From contig JAJKFJ010021072.1 in NCBI GenBank assembly GCA_027382625.1, positions 102,115-166,114 on the forward strand: a DNA stretch of 64,000 bases, written 5' to 3'. A program made the position numbers and the translations under genes. The notes beneath the pieces are model-generated. The model was not told the DNA's origin. It made no database searches and saw nothing but the letters and a program-made list of their open reading frames with translations. Below, piece by piece: positions 12,477 to 24,200 of this stretch. The stretch is from Tetmemena sp. SeJ-2015. Its lineage: Eukaryota; Ciliophora; Spirotrichea; Sporadotrichida; Oxytrichidae. The stretch's first letter is position 1, and every line of letters begins with the position of its first letter.

Positions 12477-15400
12477 TCAGAAACCTATCTACTCAGGCAG
12501 ATCTGCTCCTTATAGCAGTCTGGTTTAGCCCAGTCTCTGTTAATGGAACGACTCTGTATTCCTGCCTGTGCGGTTATATTCAAAAACAATCAAGGCAAAA
12601 TTAAAAAAATAAACATCAGTTAACATCTCCAAAGTATCCTAATAAAAAGTTTATTATATATTTTTATAAAATGTTGGGTTATCTTCTGCTTATTGATTTT
12701 AAAACTTTTAGACTAGTTGAGGGTGCTTAACTCTAGTATCTTGCTTTTGCAGAGACTGTTTTGACTCCTCAATTGTTCCTCTTTGATACAAGTCCTCCTG
12801 CTCTTTGCAAATCTCATCCATGAGCTTCTCTTCTTCGTCCCTTCTATTTATCAAAGGAGGCGGCTACTGAAATGAGTCTTGCTTAACTTCATTCATTCGT
12901 TTCCTTCCATCCAACTCACTTTTTAGGCCTGCTTGAGGTGTGGGTGAAGTTTCATTTACTCTAATTTAGAACTGACTCCCTCCATTCTTTAAACAAAATT
13001 AATTCCTTCAAATTTTAAAATAAGATATCTGAAAGGAGGACATACCACTTATAACATGGGATTAATTAGGAGAAAGTAGAGAGTTCATGTTAAAGTTTTA
13101 ATAGGCAAGGAATTCCTGAGGAGCGCCATTGGAAGGAGCTGCTTATCGTTACTATTACTTTTGCATTTAGTTTTGCATGGCGTTTGAGTTTTAGACAAAG
13201 TCATTCATAAATTTTAACTAAGAAATTAAAACTCAATGATGCTTCTTTGATTGTTGTAATGTTGGACTAAATTTCTATGATTAGGAGAGATTTCAAAATT
13301 AGATAATAGATTTGGGGTATTCTGAGACTATTCCTGTCAATCGTGATTGACATTTCTTGTTGAGTTATATTGGGACCTATTTAGTTTGCTCTAAACCTTT
13401 GAGCGACGAAGGACTGCGACTTGCGTTAGTTAAAACTATTGAAGCCGCCACTCACTTCGCTGAAGTTATGTTCATCATCTCCTTTCTTAGAGGTAGGCTT
13501 AGATATTCTCGGACTAAGAGAAGAGGGCTGGAAATTATCTCCAAAGAGTATTTTGCAAAATTTGATCAACTCTTTGGGCAAGCTATCAACACACTGAAAA
13601 TATTCAAAATCTCTTGCAAGACCTTCCCTTAGTAGAAGGTTTTATTTTTCTTTATTGGTGAAACATTAGCAACTAAAAATAGTTATTAATAAAGTCGTCA
13701 TTTAAAGATAAGAGCTTACAATTTTTGCAGTTTAGGCAAAGGAATGGAAGACAGTTGTACTTGGGTAGGGTTGATTTGCCAGACTGAATGAAAATCTACT
13801 TATTGGGCTCGTGGGGAATCCTTTTAGGTTTGCGTATCAGAAGAAGAGTTCCAAACTTAGAATACAAGAAGATATATTTTGTATTAAATGAGATATAAAT
13901 CGTTGTCACTTAACACTATTTTGTTCCTTCTTTCATCGAATTTCAAGGAGGAGTGATTTCGTGAAACACTGATAAAGAGAAATAAGTGAAGTGAATCGTG
14001 GGTTATAAGAATAAGATGAAAGCCCAATTCTTAATTAGAGATGTGATTGGGACTATATGAAATAGAGATCAGTGATTGGCTAATAGAGATTAAAACTAAT
14101 TGATTGGTGTTTAATATAATGATTAGAGCTATAATTAAAACTCTAATCTTAATTGGATTTCGCTTAGAGATCAGTGAAAACTAACTATTGGGGTGGAATC
14201 CTTTTATTTTATCAGAAGAAGAGTTCCAACTTTAAAAATTAAAAAATCATATATTTTTTTAAATGAGATAAAATCGTCTGACGAACACTATTTATGTTAA
14301 GACTTCTTATTCTTTCAATGCAGGATTGATTTCACTGTATTCACTATATCTGCCACTCTCACATCTGATTCGTGGCCTCTCCCCTATAAGATAAGTTGCT
14401 ATTTTTAACTTACCACTTTCAATGTGTGCTTCTCTCCAAGTTTAATCTAACCCAAATAAGTATAACATGAAACTATAAATCATAAAAGAATCACTACATT
14501 ACATGAATAAAATCAGAAAATTGCTTGTATTTAACAATTTTAACTCTATTTGACATAAAGAAATAAAAAACGTTTTTCTTTAAAAAATTAATTATAAGGG
14601 TTGTGAAATGACTTGAATTGTTCTCCCTGAAGGCATCCCAACTACCTCCATTATCATATAGTGTCCTGTCAAGGGCCGCTTCAGATCTATTATATAAATC
14701 TTTTTGCCTTTCGCCTTAACATAATCTGGAATAAAACAATACAATAATTATAATAGCTAATAGGATAAAAAGGAAATGTAGTTTTGCAAAGCTCGCACTA
14801 AGATATTTTGTAGAGGTAAATAGTTGAGAAGGGTAACTCTTTTACGGTCTTCTTTCCATCAATCCACTAACGAAGGCAATCTATGTGGATGTATTTAAGA
14901 GTTCCAGAGCATTTGCAAGGAGCAATTAACTCATTTCCATTATCGTTCTCTTCGCCTAAACAGATCCTGCATGATTTAAAGACTCATCAATACTAATAAT
15001 AAAAAATTTGGCGACGGGGGGTGGCTTGAAAGTTAAAAGCCTCTTATAGATTGGAATTGAAAGTAATTAGGGTGATTCCATTTATAATTAATTTCTAATT
15101 ATCACAATGGAATGGACTCAAAGTCGGTGAAACCATCCAAGAAGAGAAAGTTCAATGCCTTCGGTCCGGCCTCATCCTAGCTCCTCGCAGGCAAACATAT
15201 TCATGCTCACTTGCCAGACAAGAATTTGATACCTTTTCTTCAGAGAAGTCTTCCTCAAATCAAGACAAAAGCTATAAAGAAGCCTCGCCCATTCAGATTG
15301 AGGACACGCATTCGGAACAATTACGAGCACCAGCTCTCTGCCTTCTTTCTACGATTCGGTTCTTTACACACGGCTGCCAATCCACGACTTACCTATTCAG

Positions 15401-17005
15401 AAGTTGCGCGAATTCTAGGCCTCAGGCAGAGGACCGGATAACATTATTGTGCAGCGGTGGTGTCGCAACGGTTTCCAGGTAGTAATTGGCTAAGGCAACT
15501 CAAGTGGAAGCGTCTCTTTACCATTCCGAAATCGGAAAGGCGGCGCCTAACATAAAGCAATTAGTCTAAGTATACAAGCCCGCCCTTACCGAAAACACAC
15601 ATAATAATTTAAGCACTTCCACACTCCCATTCAATTCTAATCTATTAGGTTGTATGTTAGCAAAATTTGCTATTCCTTGTTCTGAGTTGTAAAATTTGTT
15701 ATTAATTTGGTCAATATTCGAGTGAGCTTTTAGCATAGAGAGACCGAGATTAGGAGGAGCTTAAATATCATATTAAGACATTTGGGAGTTCATTAAATCC
15801 ATCAACTCAGAGTTGTCTCTCAAGTTTAACGAAAAAATAATTTTTCTAAAAGTTAAAGGAATTAAAGAGCCGAGGATTGTCGATTGACGCTTAAATATAA
15901 TTAGGGGTTTATTGGATAGCAAATTTAAGTTATAAATAAATGGTTAGAAGATATAACAATTACTAACTTAAAGTTAATAAATTGAATGATGATAAGGAGA
16001 ATCTTCATGGGCAGCTGATCTTAATTTTTGAGAAGAAAAAATTAAACTTCTTCTATAATAGAGCTTCGAAGTTTTCCCAGCCATAAATTTATCAATAAAT
16101 TCATATCTATATTGTTTTCTTCTAATCTTGGAGATTAGTTTTACATAAAGCCGAAATTATAGGTAAATATAAGTAAGAAAGTTAAAATATTATCCATCTC
16201 AGACTCAAGGGGTCTTACTGATAGGGCCTCCCCCACCATAGAAGGTTCTTGTTAAATATTGAAAATGGAGCGTCTGATCTCCTTCTACTTTCGAGTCCAT
16301 CGATCTTGATTTGATGTCTCTGAATAGACTAGAAGTCGTTGTCATCCCCAGACTCCACATCTGTTGCATTTCTCTCTAAGCTGTTATTCACACAGGCATA
16401 GATATCGGCGTTTGCACGTTCCTTATCAAGCGATGTTTCTTGCACTCGAAAGGGGACGCGCCCGAATTTGATGACATCTCCCAACTTTATAACCGTGCCC
16501 TATTAATTATCGTTATGCTCTGATTTCAGACTAATTTTAGATTGAAGCAATAAGACGTGTACATGTAAGCATGTGTATGTATGTGTATTTATTGAATTTA
16601 TAAGTGTAAAATTTATGGTGTTAGAATAGAAATTTAGAGGAAAATATTGATGGGGAATTTTGTATAAAACTTACGCGGGATTCGTATCCGCTTGTGGAAG
16701 AACTAGATCTCGATTCATTGGGAAGAGGTTTTAGTTTCATGTGCCTGACGACTAAGTATGCTTTTTTAGCAAGGTCCTAGTGTATTTGAGTCATTTCGTT
16801 TTAGAGTTCTGGGGACTTCTTCTGCTCGAAACTCAAATCTAACTCCTAAGCATGGTACATGAAGTAGTCTCCTTAGGAATAGATAAGTGAAGCCAAACCC
16901 TCCTCCCTCTAATTGTTATTATCAAAACTAATATAAGCTGTTTTTTCTTCTATAAAGTTAATTAAAATGCGTCAATAACTATTCCTGCAGTAGGAACTTC
17001 AGCAG
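12477..17005 (-). CDS. RING-CH (RINGv) plus FHA domain protein
   Basis: Reading leftwards: an Asn/Glu-rich N-terminus; an FHA-like segment GTVIKLGDVIKFGRVPFRV; a linker from MDS 15613-15824 (LRDNSELMDLMNSQ); a RING-CH finger CRICLGEENDNGNE, APCKCSGTLKYIHIDCLRQW and SQCELCKTTFP with the C4HC3 ligand spacing; a strand block IMEVVGMPSGRTIQVIS; an FHA domain TLKVGRGHESDVRVADISVS, then LSDNDSKFGTLLLIRKPKR; and a Cys-containing FLCLNCKNCK. A Gln/Asn/Ser-rich tail runs to TGA 12477-12479. RING-CH proteins are E3 ubiquitin ligases and FHA binds phosphothreonine, so a phospho-directed ligase is a reasonable inference. Four IESs and a 30-nt intron (14384-14413) were resolved. The 5' end is unresolved: the preceding frame is Cys-rich but has two in-frame TGAs. 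Confidence 0.85.
13864..13900 (-). other. IES, 37 bp, pointer ATT
   Basis: ATT (minus) at 13898-13900 and 13861-13863. Excision gives VLSDNDSKFGTLLLI, the canonical end of an FHA domain. Confidence 0.85.
13975..14348 (-). other. IES, 374 bp, pointer TAT, with ghost copy
   Basis: TAT (minus) at 14346-14348 and 13972-13974. Excision joins RVADI to SVSRNHSSLKFDE, the classical FHA core. Inside, 14190-14300 is a degenerate copy of the neighbouring 13800-13920, and GAGATCAGTGA appears twice (near 14067 and 14166). Confidence 0.8.
14190..14300 (-). repeat. Decayed duplicate of FHA MDS and its IES
   Basis: The segment aligns by eye with 13800-13920, sharing GTTGGAACTCTTCTTCTGAT versus GTTTGGAACTCTTCTTCTGA, GGAATCCTTTT and AAATGAGATA. 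It has several deletions, including the one that destroys the Phe of SKFGT. It sits inside an IES, so it would be eliminated. Confidence 0.75.
14980..15612 (-). other. IES, 633 bp, pointer TTAAAT, carries an ORF
   Basis: TTAAAT (minus) at 15607-15612 and 14974-14979 is in the same codon phase. Excision joins NGSVEVLK to SCRICLGEEND, putting the linker directly before the RING-CH finger. Part of it (about 15110-15560) is clearly GC-richer than anything nearby and holds a plus-strand ORF. Confidence 0.82.
15112..15606 (+). CDS. IES-borne basic protein with possible HTH
   Basis: The ORF starts at ATG 15112 (MDSKSVKPSKKRKFNAFG) on the strand opposite the host gene, inside the 633-bp IES. It has no TGA up to the IES border. 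The reading is basic, with a putative nuclear-localisation run (KKRK), IRNNYEHQLSAFFLRFG and then LTYSEVARILGLRQRTGQ, which resembles a helix-turn-helix such as transposase DNA-binding heads carry. KRLFTIPKSERRRL follows. No catalytic DDE triad is visible within the IES. Codon use is GC-richer than in any neighbour, suggesting a separate origin. Likely a relic of a mobile element (Tc1/mariner-type is a guess); a chance frame is less likely given the composition. The frame stays open to 16221, but that part overlaps genuine minus-strand coding and is probably a shadow. Confidence 0.5.
15825..16209 (-). other. IES, 385 bp, pointer CTTGAG
   Basis: CTTGAG (minus) at 16204-16209 and 15819-15824 is in matching codon phase. 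Excision gives WWGRPYQQDPLRDNSELMDL. Confidence 0.82.
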
Positions 17006-17029
17006 CAACTACGTCAGTTGAGTTTCTCG

Positions 17030-19815
17030 TCACAATAACTACACAAATTTTTTATTAGAAACTTCGAAAATTTATTTATTTATTATCTTAGCTTTTTTAA
17101 TTTAATTCAAAAATAGCATTAAATTTATATTGAATTATTTAAAGAAACTTGAGTATATTTTGTAAAGAGTAATTACTTGTTCCCTTTGCTTTTAGTTCTT
17201 GTCTTTTATATGATTCAGGCTTGCCCTCAAAGTCATAAAGTCCGTGCGAATCTTTGTTCCAGGTGGCGCAGTTAATTTTTAGCTCTCTACAAACTACATT
17301 AGCATATCCAAAAATAAAAAGCACTATATCTTCTACTCCTCTCTAGAAAGGTGCAGAAAATTAAGTCTGAGTAATATAAATATTTTACCTTGTGGGCAAC
17401 TTTTCTCTCAGACCTTAAAATGCGTTCTTGATAGGGCATTCGCCAGCAATAGTAGTAATGTTTCCTTTTTCAAAGGAGCGGTTCTCTGAGTTCATGAGAT
17501 TCATTTATATAAATTATTGTCTCACTTCTTTAATCTCTGAAATACTTTTCTCTCTATATTTTGGCTTTAAAATCTTTATAATGTCAGAATTTAATATTGA
17601 AGATATCTTATGCTTTTCTGAATGATGATAATTGTTGATCTGAGAGTGAGCACTTCTCTTCTATATACTCATCATAGTCGCAGTACTAGAATGAGTCCTC
17701 GACGTAAGAGACCTTTACATTTATATTCCTGCTGCTATCGTCATCTTGATGAATCATAGGATCTTAGTTTTGAGGATACTGATCCTGAAAGCCACTATCC
17801 TTCTCAAATGAGTTAATTGGCTAGACTTGATCATTCTAATAAGGCTGGGGAACTTAGAAGGCAGGTTCTTCAAATAAAAATTAGAAAGTATAAAACTTCA
17901 GTATAGTCTTCTTATTCATCAATGAATTACATTTCTTCCTCTTCGTCTATTTTTGTTCCATTCAGAGGCAGAGTTTGTTAAGCTAGAAAGTTTGTGTAAT
18001 TCTAAGGAGGGTTGAAGTTATACTCAAAATTTTATGATTACTAATTCAATCTACACATAAGATAAGGGCAATAATAAGACTGGTCTGAGTTCCATCTTTA
18101 ATCATACTAGAGGTAACCTCACTTATTTGGAAATTATAACTTATCAATTCTAAATGAAAAATTATCTTTACTTATACTTGAAGTAGTTTTGAACATTAGA
18201 TTCTAAGGACTTGAGATATTGTTCTGTAAATCAAGCTGAGACATAGGAAAATGATAATATTTTAATTACATAAGGAAAGATCGATTACCCCATCCCAACA
18301 GAGGAGTTTGAATTTATCTTTGAGAAGAATTGAATGCTATTCTTTTGGGAAACTTTGCTAGAGTTGTTTCCAGTTCCTGGGTTGCTGCCATTTCCACTCA
18401 TTAACCCACTAAGAATTTATCCATTTCCCACTATAAACTGAGCTTCGCCATCTAAAGCTATTGGAACTTAATGGTGAGGCTGATTCTACCTATCTTTGGT
18501 TTGAGGTGGCGCATTTTGATAAAACTTTTGAGAGAGTTGCTGCTGCTAATTTTAAGGATTGAGTTGATGGAAGTTGATCTCGTCATTTGATGAGGAGTAA
18601 AGGAAGACAGACTTCTTGTTATCATCTGAATAGGTGCTCTAATTTACTTGCTCTCTCGCTCTTGAAGAATGAGTTAAGTTTTGAGAGGAAGGAGCTTAGC
18701 GACTATGAGCTTGAATCAAAGTTGGAGATTAGCCTATCCCAGACTTATATTGAAACCCGACTTCGAAATTTGAATTCTAATTTAATAGATGACTCATCTA
18801 GAGGGGATAACTAGGTCTTTATTGTTGCTCCGCAGTCAAGAAATTAAGTTCGTTTTGTTGAAAATTGAAAGAGAAGTGATTCTGCTACTTGAATTCCTCA
18901 TAGTCTTAGAGAAGGTGATTTTCTCCATTCTGCTGCTAAAGAATAATCCTGTTGTTTTAAATAAAGGAAGCCTCACTGGATTCTTCCTCATGCTCTTGCT
19001 ATTAAAGCTTGAGTCCATCGTTGAAAGATTTCAAAGAGTAATTGAATACGCTATTCGAGGGCACAGCAGTCATCTGTCTAGTTTGAGGGATAGGAAGTTG
19101 ATTAGGTTTGCATTTGATTCACACCAATATTCTAAGAGCTGCCATTCAAGCCAGATTATGACTTCTATCTCTACTCCAAAAGGCAAGATGCAGAAGAAGA
19201 CCCTTGAGTTCCATAATTGAGAGTGCCGCCAGTCATGCCTGTGACGGGATTGAATTTTGAGTTGCTGACATGAAACTCTGACTTCTCATCGTTTTCATTC
19301 ATGCTTGTCTTGATGGGGTTCTATTCACTAATTTGTAATTACGAGCGGCCCTATCTTGAATTACCACAGGTGCTAGGAATTTAAAATTATCGCTCTTGCT
19401 GCTAGTACTATAGAAGTTACTGCTATTGAATTAAGCTTTGCTTGAGTGGGATGTGGCTCGCTCTGTAATTGAGATTCATGCTTGACTGGCTGCTGCTCTA
19501 GAGGCCTATTAAAAATGAGAAGAATATTATTCCAGCTGAGCTCTGAGCGATATGCAGAGCGTTTGGGGATTGGTCTATCTTGTTGCTAACTTGCGCATAT
19601 TGAGTATAGTCTGCAACTTCAGTGACTACGTAATTAGAGTCCTTGACCTTGACTATGTCAGCAGAGTTGGATATTCCACTAATCCTCTTTTCTTCTTCCT
19701 CACACATAGCGATTGGAAAAAGAAATAAATGTGGACTGATGTTCTAATTGAGGGGCTTTGAGTAATATTTGATGCTCTGTCTTGCCGACAGCTGCGAATC
19801 TGAGTGTGGATTCAT
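17030..19815 (-). CDS. Low-complexity protein of unknown function
   Basis: Start ATG at 19815 (MNPHSDSQLSARQSIKYYSK), leading into MCEEEEKRISGISNSADIVK and KDSNYVVTEVADYTQYAQVS. Further coding blocks follow in changing frames: SNFYSTSSKSDNFKFLAPVV, NENDEKSEFHVSNSKFNPVT, FLFEEPAFQVPQPYQNDQVQ, RNINVKVSYVEDSFQYCDYD, GNITTIAGECPIKNAFQGLR and the helical TLRASLNHIKDKNQKQREQV near the 3' end. The stop is TGA 17030-17032. The frame changes imply several introns or IESs that I did not resolve one by one. Ser, Asn and Gln dominate; no domain is recognised. Its 3' end abuts or slightly overlaps the apparent 5' part of the RING/FHA gene, so the boundary between the two is provisional. Confidence 0.5.
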
Positions 19816-20158
19816 TTCAATTTAATATAGTTGTTTCATTCTTAAATTCAAATTCAAAGTAAACTCTTGTAAGGAAAATAACTATTACTTAAATGAGTAA
19901 AATACTCTAATAATTTCAAATCTAATTATCACCTCATGCTACTAGTCAAAATTATATTTTATATAAGGAGATTATAATATTTTTTAGTTCATGAAATCAA
20001 TTAAATTTAATAGTTTAAAGATACTTATTTTACATATTAGTTAGCTAAATTAATTAAATAAGCGAGAATTTATTAACATTTGAATACAAACTTTCAAAAT
20101 TAATTCAATATTTATTTATTGATTAAAATACATAATTTTAAAATACAGTTATTGAGTG
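19816..20158. other. AT-rich intergenic spacer
   Basis: Extremely AT-rich, with no coding frame or repeat worth calling. It separates two minus-strand genes. Confidence 0.5.
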
Positions 20159-21253
20159 TCAGCTATTTTGTAACTGAAGTCCATAATTCGGGAGGTACTC
20201 TTGCTAAGTAGGCTTAACTTATTACTGAGACATCAGCATAGATGATGACTGAGAGTAGCTGAGCATATTCATACTCTAGTTGTTAATGTTTTGAGTGTAG
20301 TATTGATAGTGTTGTGAGTTGGTGTTGCTGGTGTGTCTGGCTGAGTTCATCCCTTAGCTATTTCTGCTGGATCCAGCACTTGCCACTGCATTTAGCTGCT
20401 TTAAATTACCCTAATTCTAGAACCCTTAGTAGTCATTTTTGTGAGTGAGGCTTTGATTACTTTAGTTGTAGCTTGAGTTATTCATAGAAGCTTGGCTACT
20501 CTTCATTAGGTTGAAGTTCTTGCTACTGATGTCTATATTATTTTGAACTTGTAGTCCACTACTCTGACGATTTAGATCATTCATTTGCAGGGCTAAGTTG
20601 GAGGCAGAGTTATAATTGACTTAAGTAGTTAAGTTCTTAGTCTGCTGTTAGTTTGTAGTATATGGCTAGGAGTTAATAACCTAAGCGAGGAAGGGATCCT
20701 GATGTTGAGAATCCTGAGAGAAAGAGTTATCATTGCTCAAATTATCATCATCCTCATCCCTCAGTCTACTGCTTTCTTTGAGGGGTGAGATTGAAGAACT
20801 GATGAATTAATCTATCAACACCTCTTTAGTAAGAGTAACGGGCTTCATTATCTTTTAGTTATTTCTGTAGCTTAGGTAATTTGGCTATTAGGAAGCAGGC
20901 TGCTTGAAAGTAGCAGGGTTGTTTTGATTTGAGGACTTTGGATTATGGCGGGGATCTACGATCGATCTACTCTTTTGCTCTAGATAGTCGGGACTCATCA
21001 ATCTGTTTGAGTTTGAAGATATTTGAGGTTTGAAAGTGCACTTGAAACAAAGAAAATAAGAAAGTTATGATGACTTGAGAGTTTCAATAATGTTTGTCTT
21101 TTCCTATTCGTGGAGGATCTTATTTTCTCTTTCTTTGCTCCACTTCCTGCTTCTCTCATAGAAGCGAGTGTTATCTTTGGAGCTTTGAAGCTTTCCCTAT
21201 CCTATTAACTTCGCCTTTTGATTAGGAGAGAGAGAACTCTATAATCTATTCAT
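20159..21253 (-). CDS. CTFKP-motif, N/Q/S-rich protein (uninterrupted)
   Basis: One continuous frame of 365 codons runs from ATG 21253 (MNRLQSSLSPNQKAKLIGQG) to TGA 20159-20161. It contains many in-frame TAA and TAG codons and no IES, the cleanest evidence in the window for the ciliate code. Residues ~28-60 form a charged helix (RFYERSRKWSKERENKI), followed at ~75 by CTFKPQIS. This helix-then-CTFKP arrangement recurs in ciliate and flagellate cytoskeletal proteins. The remainder is Asn/Gln/Ser-rich and probably disordered (SQHYQYYTQNINNQSMNM). The bases just before CTFKP (SYFLCFK) might be a retained short intron or IES. The adjacent upstream gene encodes a similar motif, so the pair may be functionally related. 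Exact function unknown. Confidence 0.85.
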
Positions 21254-21284
21254 TTATTCGTAAAAGAAGGGGTTTATGTAAGAC

Positions 21285-24200
21285 TCATAATCTGTAAATT
21301 ATAGACTATAAATTTATTTAAAATAGTCTTAATGAGGGCTTAATTTTTTATGAACTAAATTTTAAAGCAGCCCCTCCTTATATTTATTCGTTTAGCTTTC
21401 TTCCTCTGGAGGTTGAAGACTTTTGATTTTAAGAGGTTCTCTTTGATTTCTATCTGGCATCAGTCACAACCCCTGGAATATTTATCTTATAAGGGTTCTT
21501 TTGCTGCTGCTCACTCTCAACCTCACCCCTAAATTCATTCCCATCAAATAAATTACTCTTTAAGTTAAATCATCATTAGAACATATACTTTTTTATTTTT
21601 TTCAAAGTAATCAAAGTAGATAAGTATCAAAAGATAAGGGAAACTTTTATTAAAAAAACTTATAAAGTAAACTTTTAGTCTTTAATTTATTGCCTTAATT
21701 ATAAGATGAATCAAATGTCTTGGCGCTTGCGAAATGAATATCAGGTAGCTTATCAAAGCAGGTAGTGCTTGCACTTGAGACTGCATCACATACACTATTG
21801 GCTTTGAGATTGAAACAAGCTGAACCTTGGGTCTGGAATGCTATAGAGTTAGAAGCAGTAGCAAACATGTTGCTTTGGAATTCATCAAATCTTAAAAGAT
21901 ATATCTATCATTTCTGTATATTCACATTAATATTGCTATTAGTCCTGATTAGTGGACAAAAGTGTGCTATTATTTTGAGACTGAGCTTGCATTATAAGCT
22001 AGGTGTAAATGTCGTTGCAAGTTTAGTTTCCATTAGAATAAGGGCTTAACTAATTCTACTGCTGCAGAGTTGAATATGGATTGGGATACATATTATCTGG
22101 AGGAGTCAAATGTTGCATAATTGCATTTTAACCTGGATCCTGCACATTCCCAAACGAACAGTAAGTTATTGGTCGCTAAATATCAAACGCAGGCTGAGAA
22201 AATATGACATATAATTAAAAGAACCAACTAGTTATTGGAATATTGAATTGGACTAATGGGAATGAGACTTTAATCGCAAGGGACTTGTAAACTCTAGTAA
22301 AGTTGACCATTTGGATATAGACCTTATATGCTATCTAGTGAATTGAGTTGCTAAGTTTGATACAGATTATTTCTGCTGATGCTACTCGGATCATAGACCT
22401 TGCCCCTGGGACTCATGTTAAACAACATAATTTATGAGAAGTTGAAAGCCTCTTGAAGCTTTTCAGTAGAGAGCAGTTTGGTCTCTGCCTCTCGTTTCTT
22501 CTCCTTGAAGTACTTCTAGTACAAGTCCTTTCTGTCCTTATTGGCAGAAATGTGCTTTAGCTCCTAAACACTTAGGATCATCTCACTCTAATTATGCTCC
22601 ATCTTGCGCTTATTCTCGAGGATTATGCTGTTAGCACTCTTCTTGTCCTTCTTTTGATGAAGTGAGTTTGCGACTTGGATGTTCTCCAGCACTTTCCTGT
22701 TCGCAGCTTACTGCTTCTTGATCTTGTTCATGACTCCAATGCCAATCAGCCTCTCCTCGATGCGCTAATTAGAGTAAAGGTTCTCCTTGTTCTGGAGAAT
22801 CTTCTGACTTTCCTTGTTTACATACTTCTAAGCTACTTGCTTATGCTTCTCTAACTCTTCCCTTTCTCGTTCCTCCTTTATTCGCTACTAATCTTCCTTC
22901 TTTCTCTATATATCCTTCTGCCAGGAGAACAAGTCTGATACGTCTCTAGTTAATGATTGGGCCTTTTAAGATATGCGGGGCTTTCCTGTTACTTCCTTTA
23001 ACTTCTGGTTATCATAGGCTCTCTTCAAGTCTTCTTTCCTTCTCTAAGCCTCGAAGTGGTTTTCAAAATCTAGGTAAGCAGGAACTGTCATGTCCTTGCT
23101 CTTTAATAAACCCCACTAAACATTTTTGCTGAAATACAATTATCAATAACCTTTATCTCTACTGAATTGCGAGAGATCTGTGGAAATCCTGTGCACTACA
23201 TCATCTCTTCATTCTGCTTTTGCATTCTCTTGAGTTCTATCTTTTACTACTTCAACCTATCTTAGTGTATAAGTCTATCAGCAACACTCGCCTTCTTTCC
23301 AAAACCCTTTCTATTTGCTTGCAGATTATACAGCTATTGATCACCATTCAGCTGCTCTTCCACTTCTTCATTCTCATCAAACTACTACTAATCTTGCTCC
23401 TCCTCTGCTTCTTGATTATCTTCACCCTCATGGTATTAATCATCATTCTCGTAATCATCATTTTAATTATCATAGTCCTCGCCATAATTATTGTATTAGT
23501 GCTCTTGCTCCTCTGGGCGATCTTAAGACGTAGAAACGTTAGGAGGGTACTGATCATCATCTCCATATAGCTAAGTGCTTTTCTGGTGATACTGAGACAC
23601 ACTCAGTCCGTTACCTAATTTGGTGTGGGTGTTGGTATTAGAGTGTGTGTAAGTGAAGTTCTCAGAAGATGAAACATTTGTCCCTGACTAGTTCAAACCC
23701 TAACTTCCATTCAACAGCTTCGAGGGATTCACGATTAAAGGCTTCTCATTCTGAAACTTCTACACATTAACTTGATGCTACTGATTGCTCCTCATTTATT
23801 AAGTACCATCGTAGAACACTAAGTTGGAATTTTCTTAGCCACCAAACGTCTCTACAAATCCTCCATTCTCATCCTCAACTGTATCACTTTCAGCCTCAAA
23901 ATAAAATACCTCCAAATGCCCGTTTTAAAGATAAGCGTTTAACACTTATCTGTCTTATTGTGAAGCTTAGTGGACTTCTCCAGGGTGTAAACTTTCTGTA
24001 GTCGCTGGGATTATTGTGAAACTGATTGCTGAGGTGGTCATAGATGCTGAATTGATCCCATCAGTTGGAGTTGATGAGGTCAGATTAAGCACATTTTGAG
24101 GATTTTATCTTGCTTGGGCAATTAGTTGCTACTCCTGCTGCTAACTCTAAATGATAGCTTGATTCTAGAGATTAAAGTCAACGCCTTCGTTATTGTTATG

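Noticed and set aside
13357..13632. Plus-strand ORF of 91 codons
   Set aside because: The minus strand here encodes the RING/FHA C-terminal region (NFQPSSLSPRISKPTSKKGD) in continuous frame; the plus ORF is a shadow.
14980..16207. A single 1.2-kb IES with pointer TGAGTCT
   Set aside because: That junction does not restore the frame; splitting it into two IESs (CTTGAG and TTAAAT) around a coding MDS does.
15607..16221. Extension of the IES ORF to a 369-residue protein
   Set aside because: Beyond 15606 it leaves the IES and overlaps a genuine minus-strand MDS, so the extension is a shadow.
23220..23570. Leu/Ile-rich plus-strand ORF resembling a membrane protein
   Set aside because: It is the antisense of an acidic Glu/Asp/Gln repeat in the minus-strand gene.
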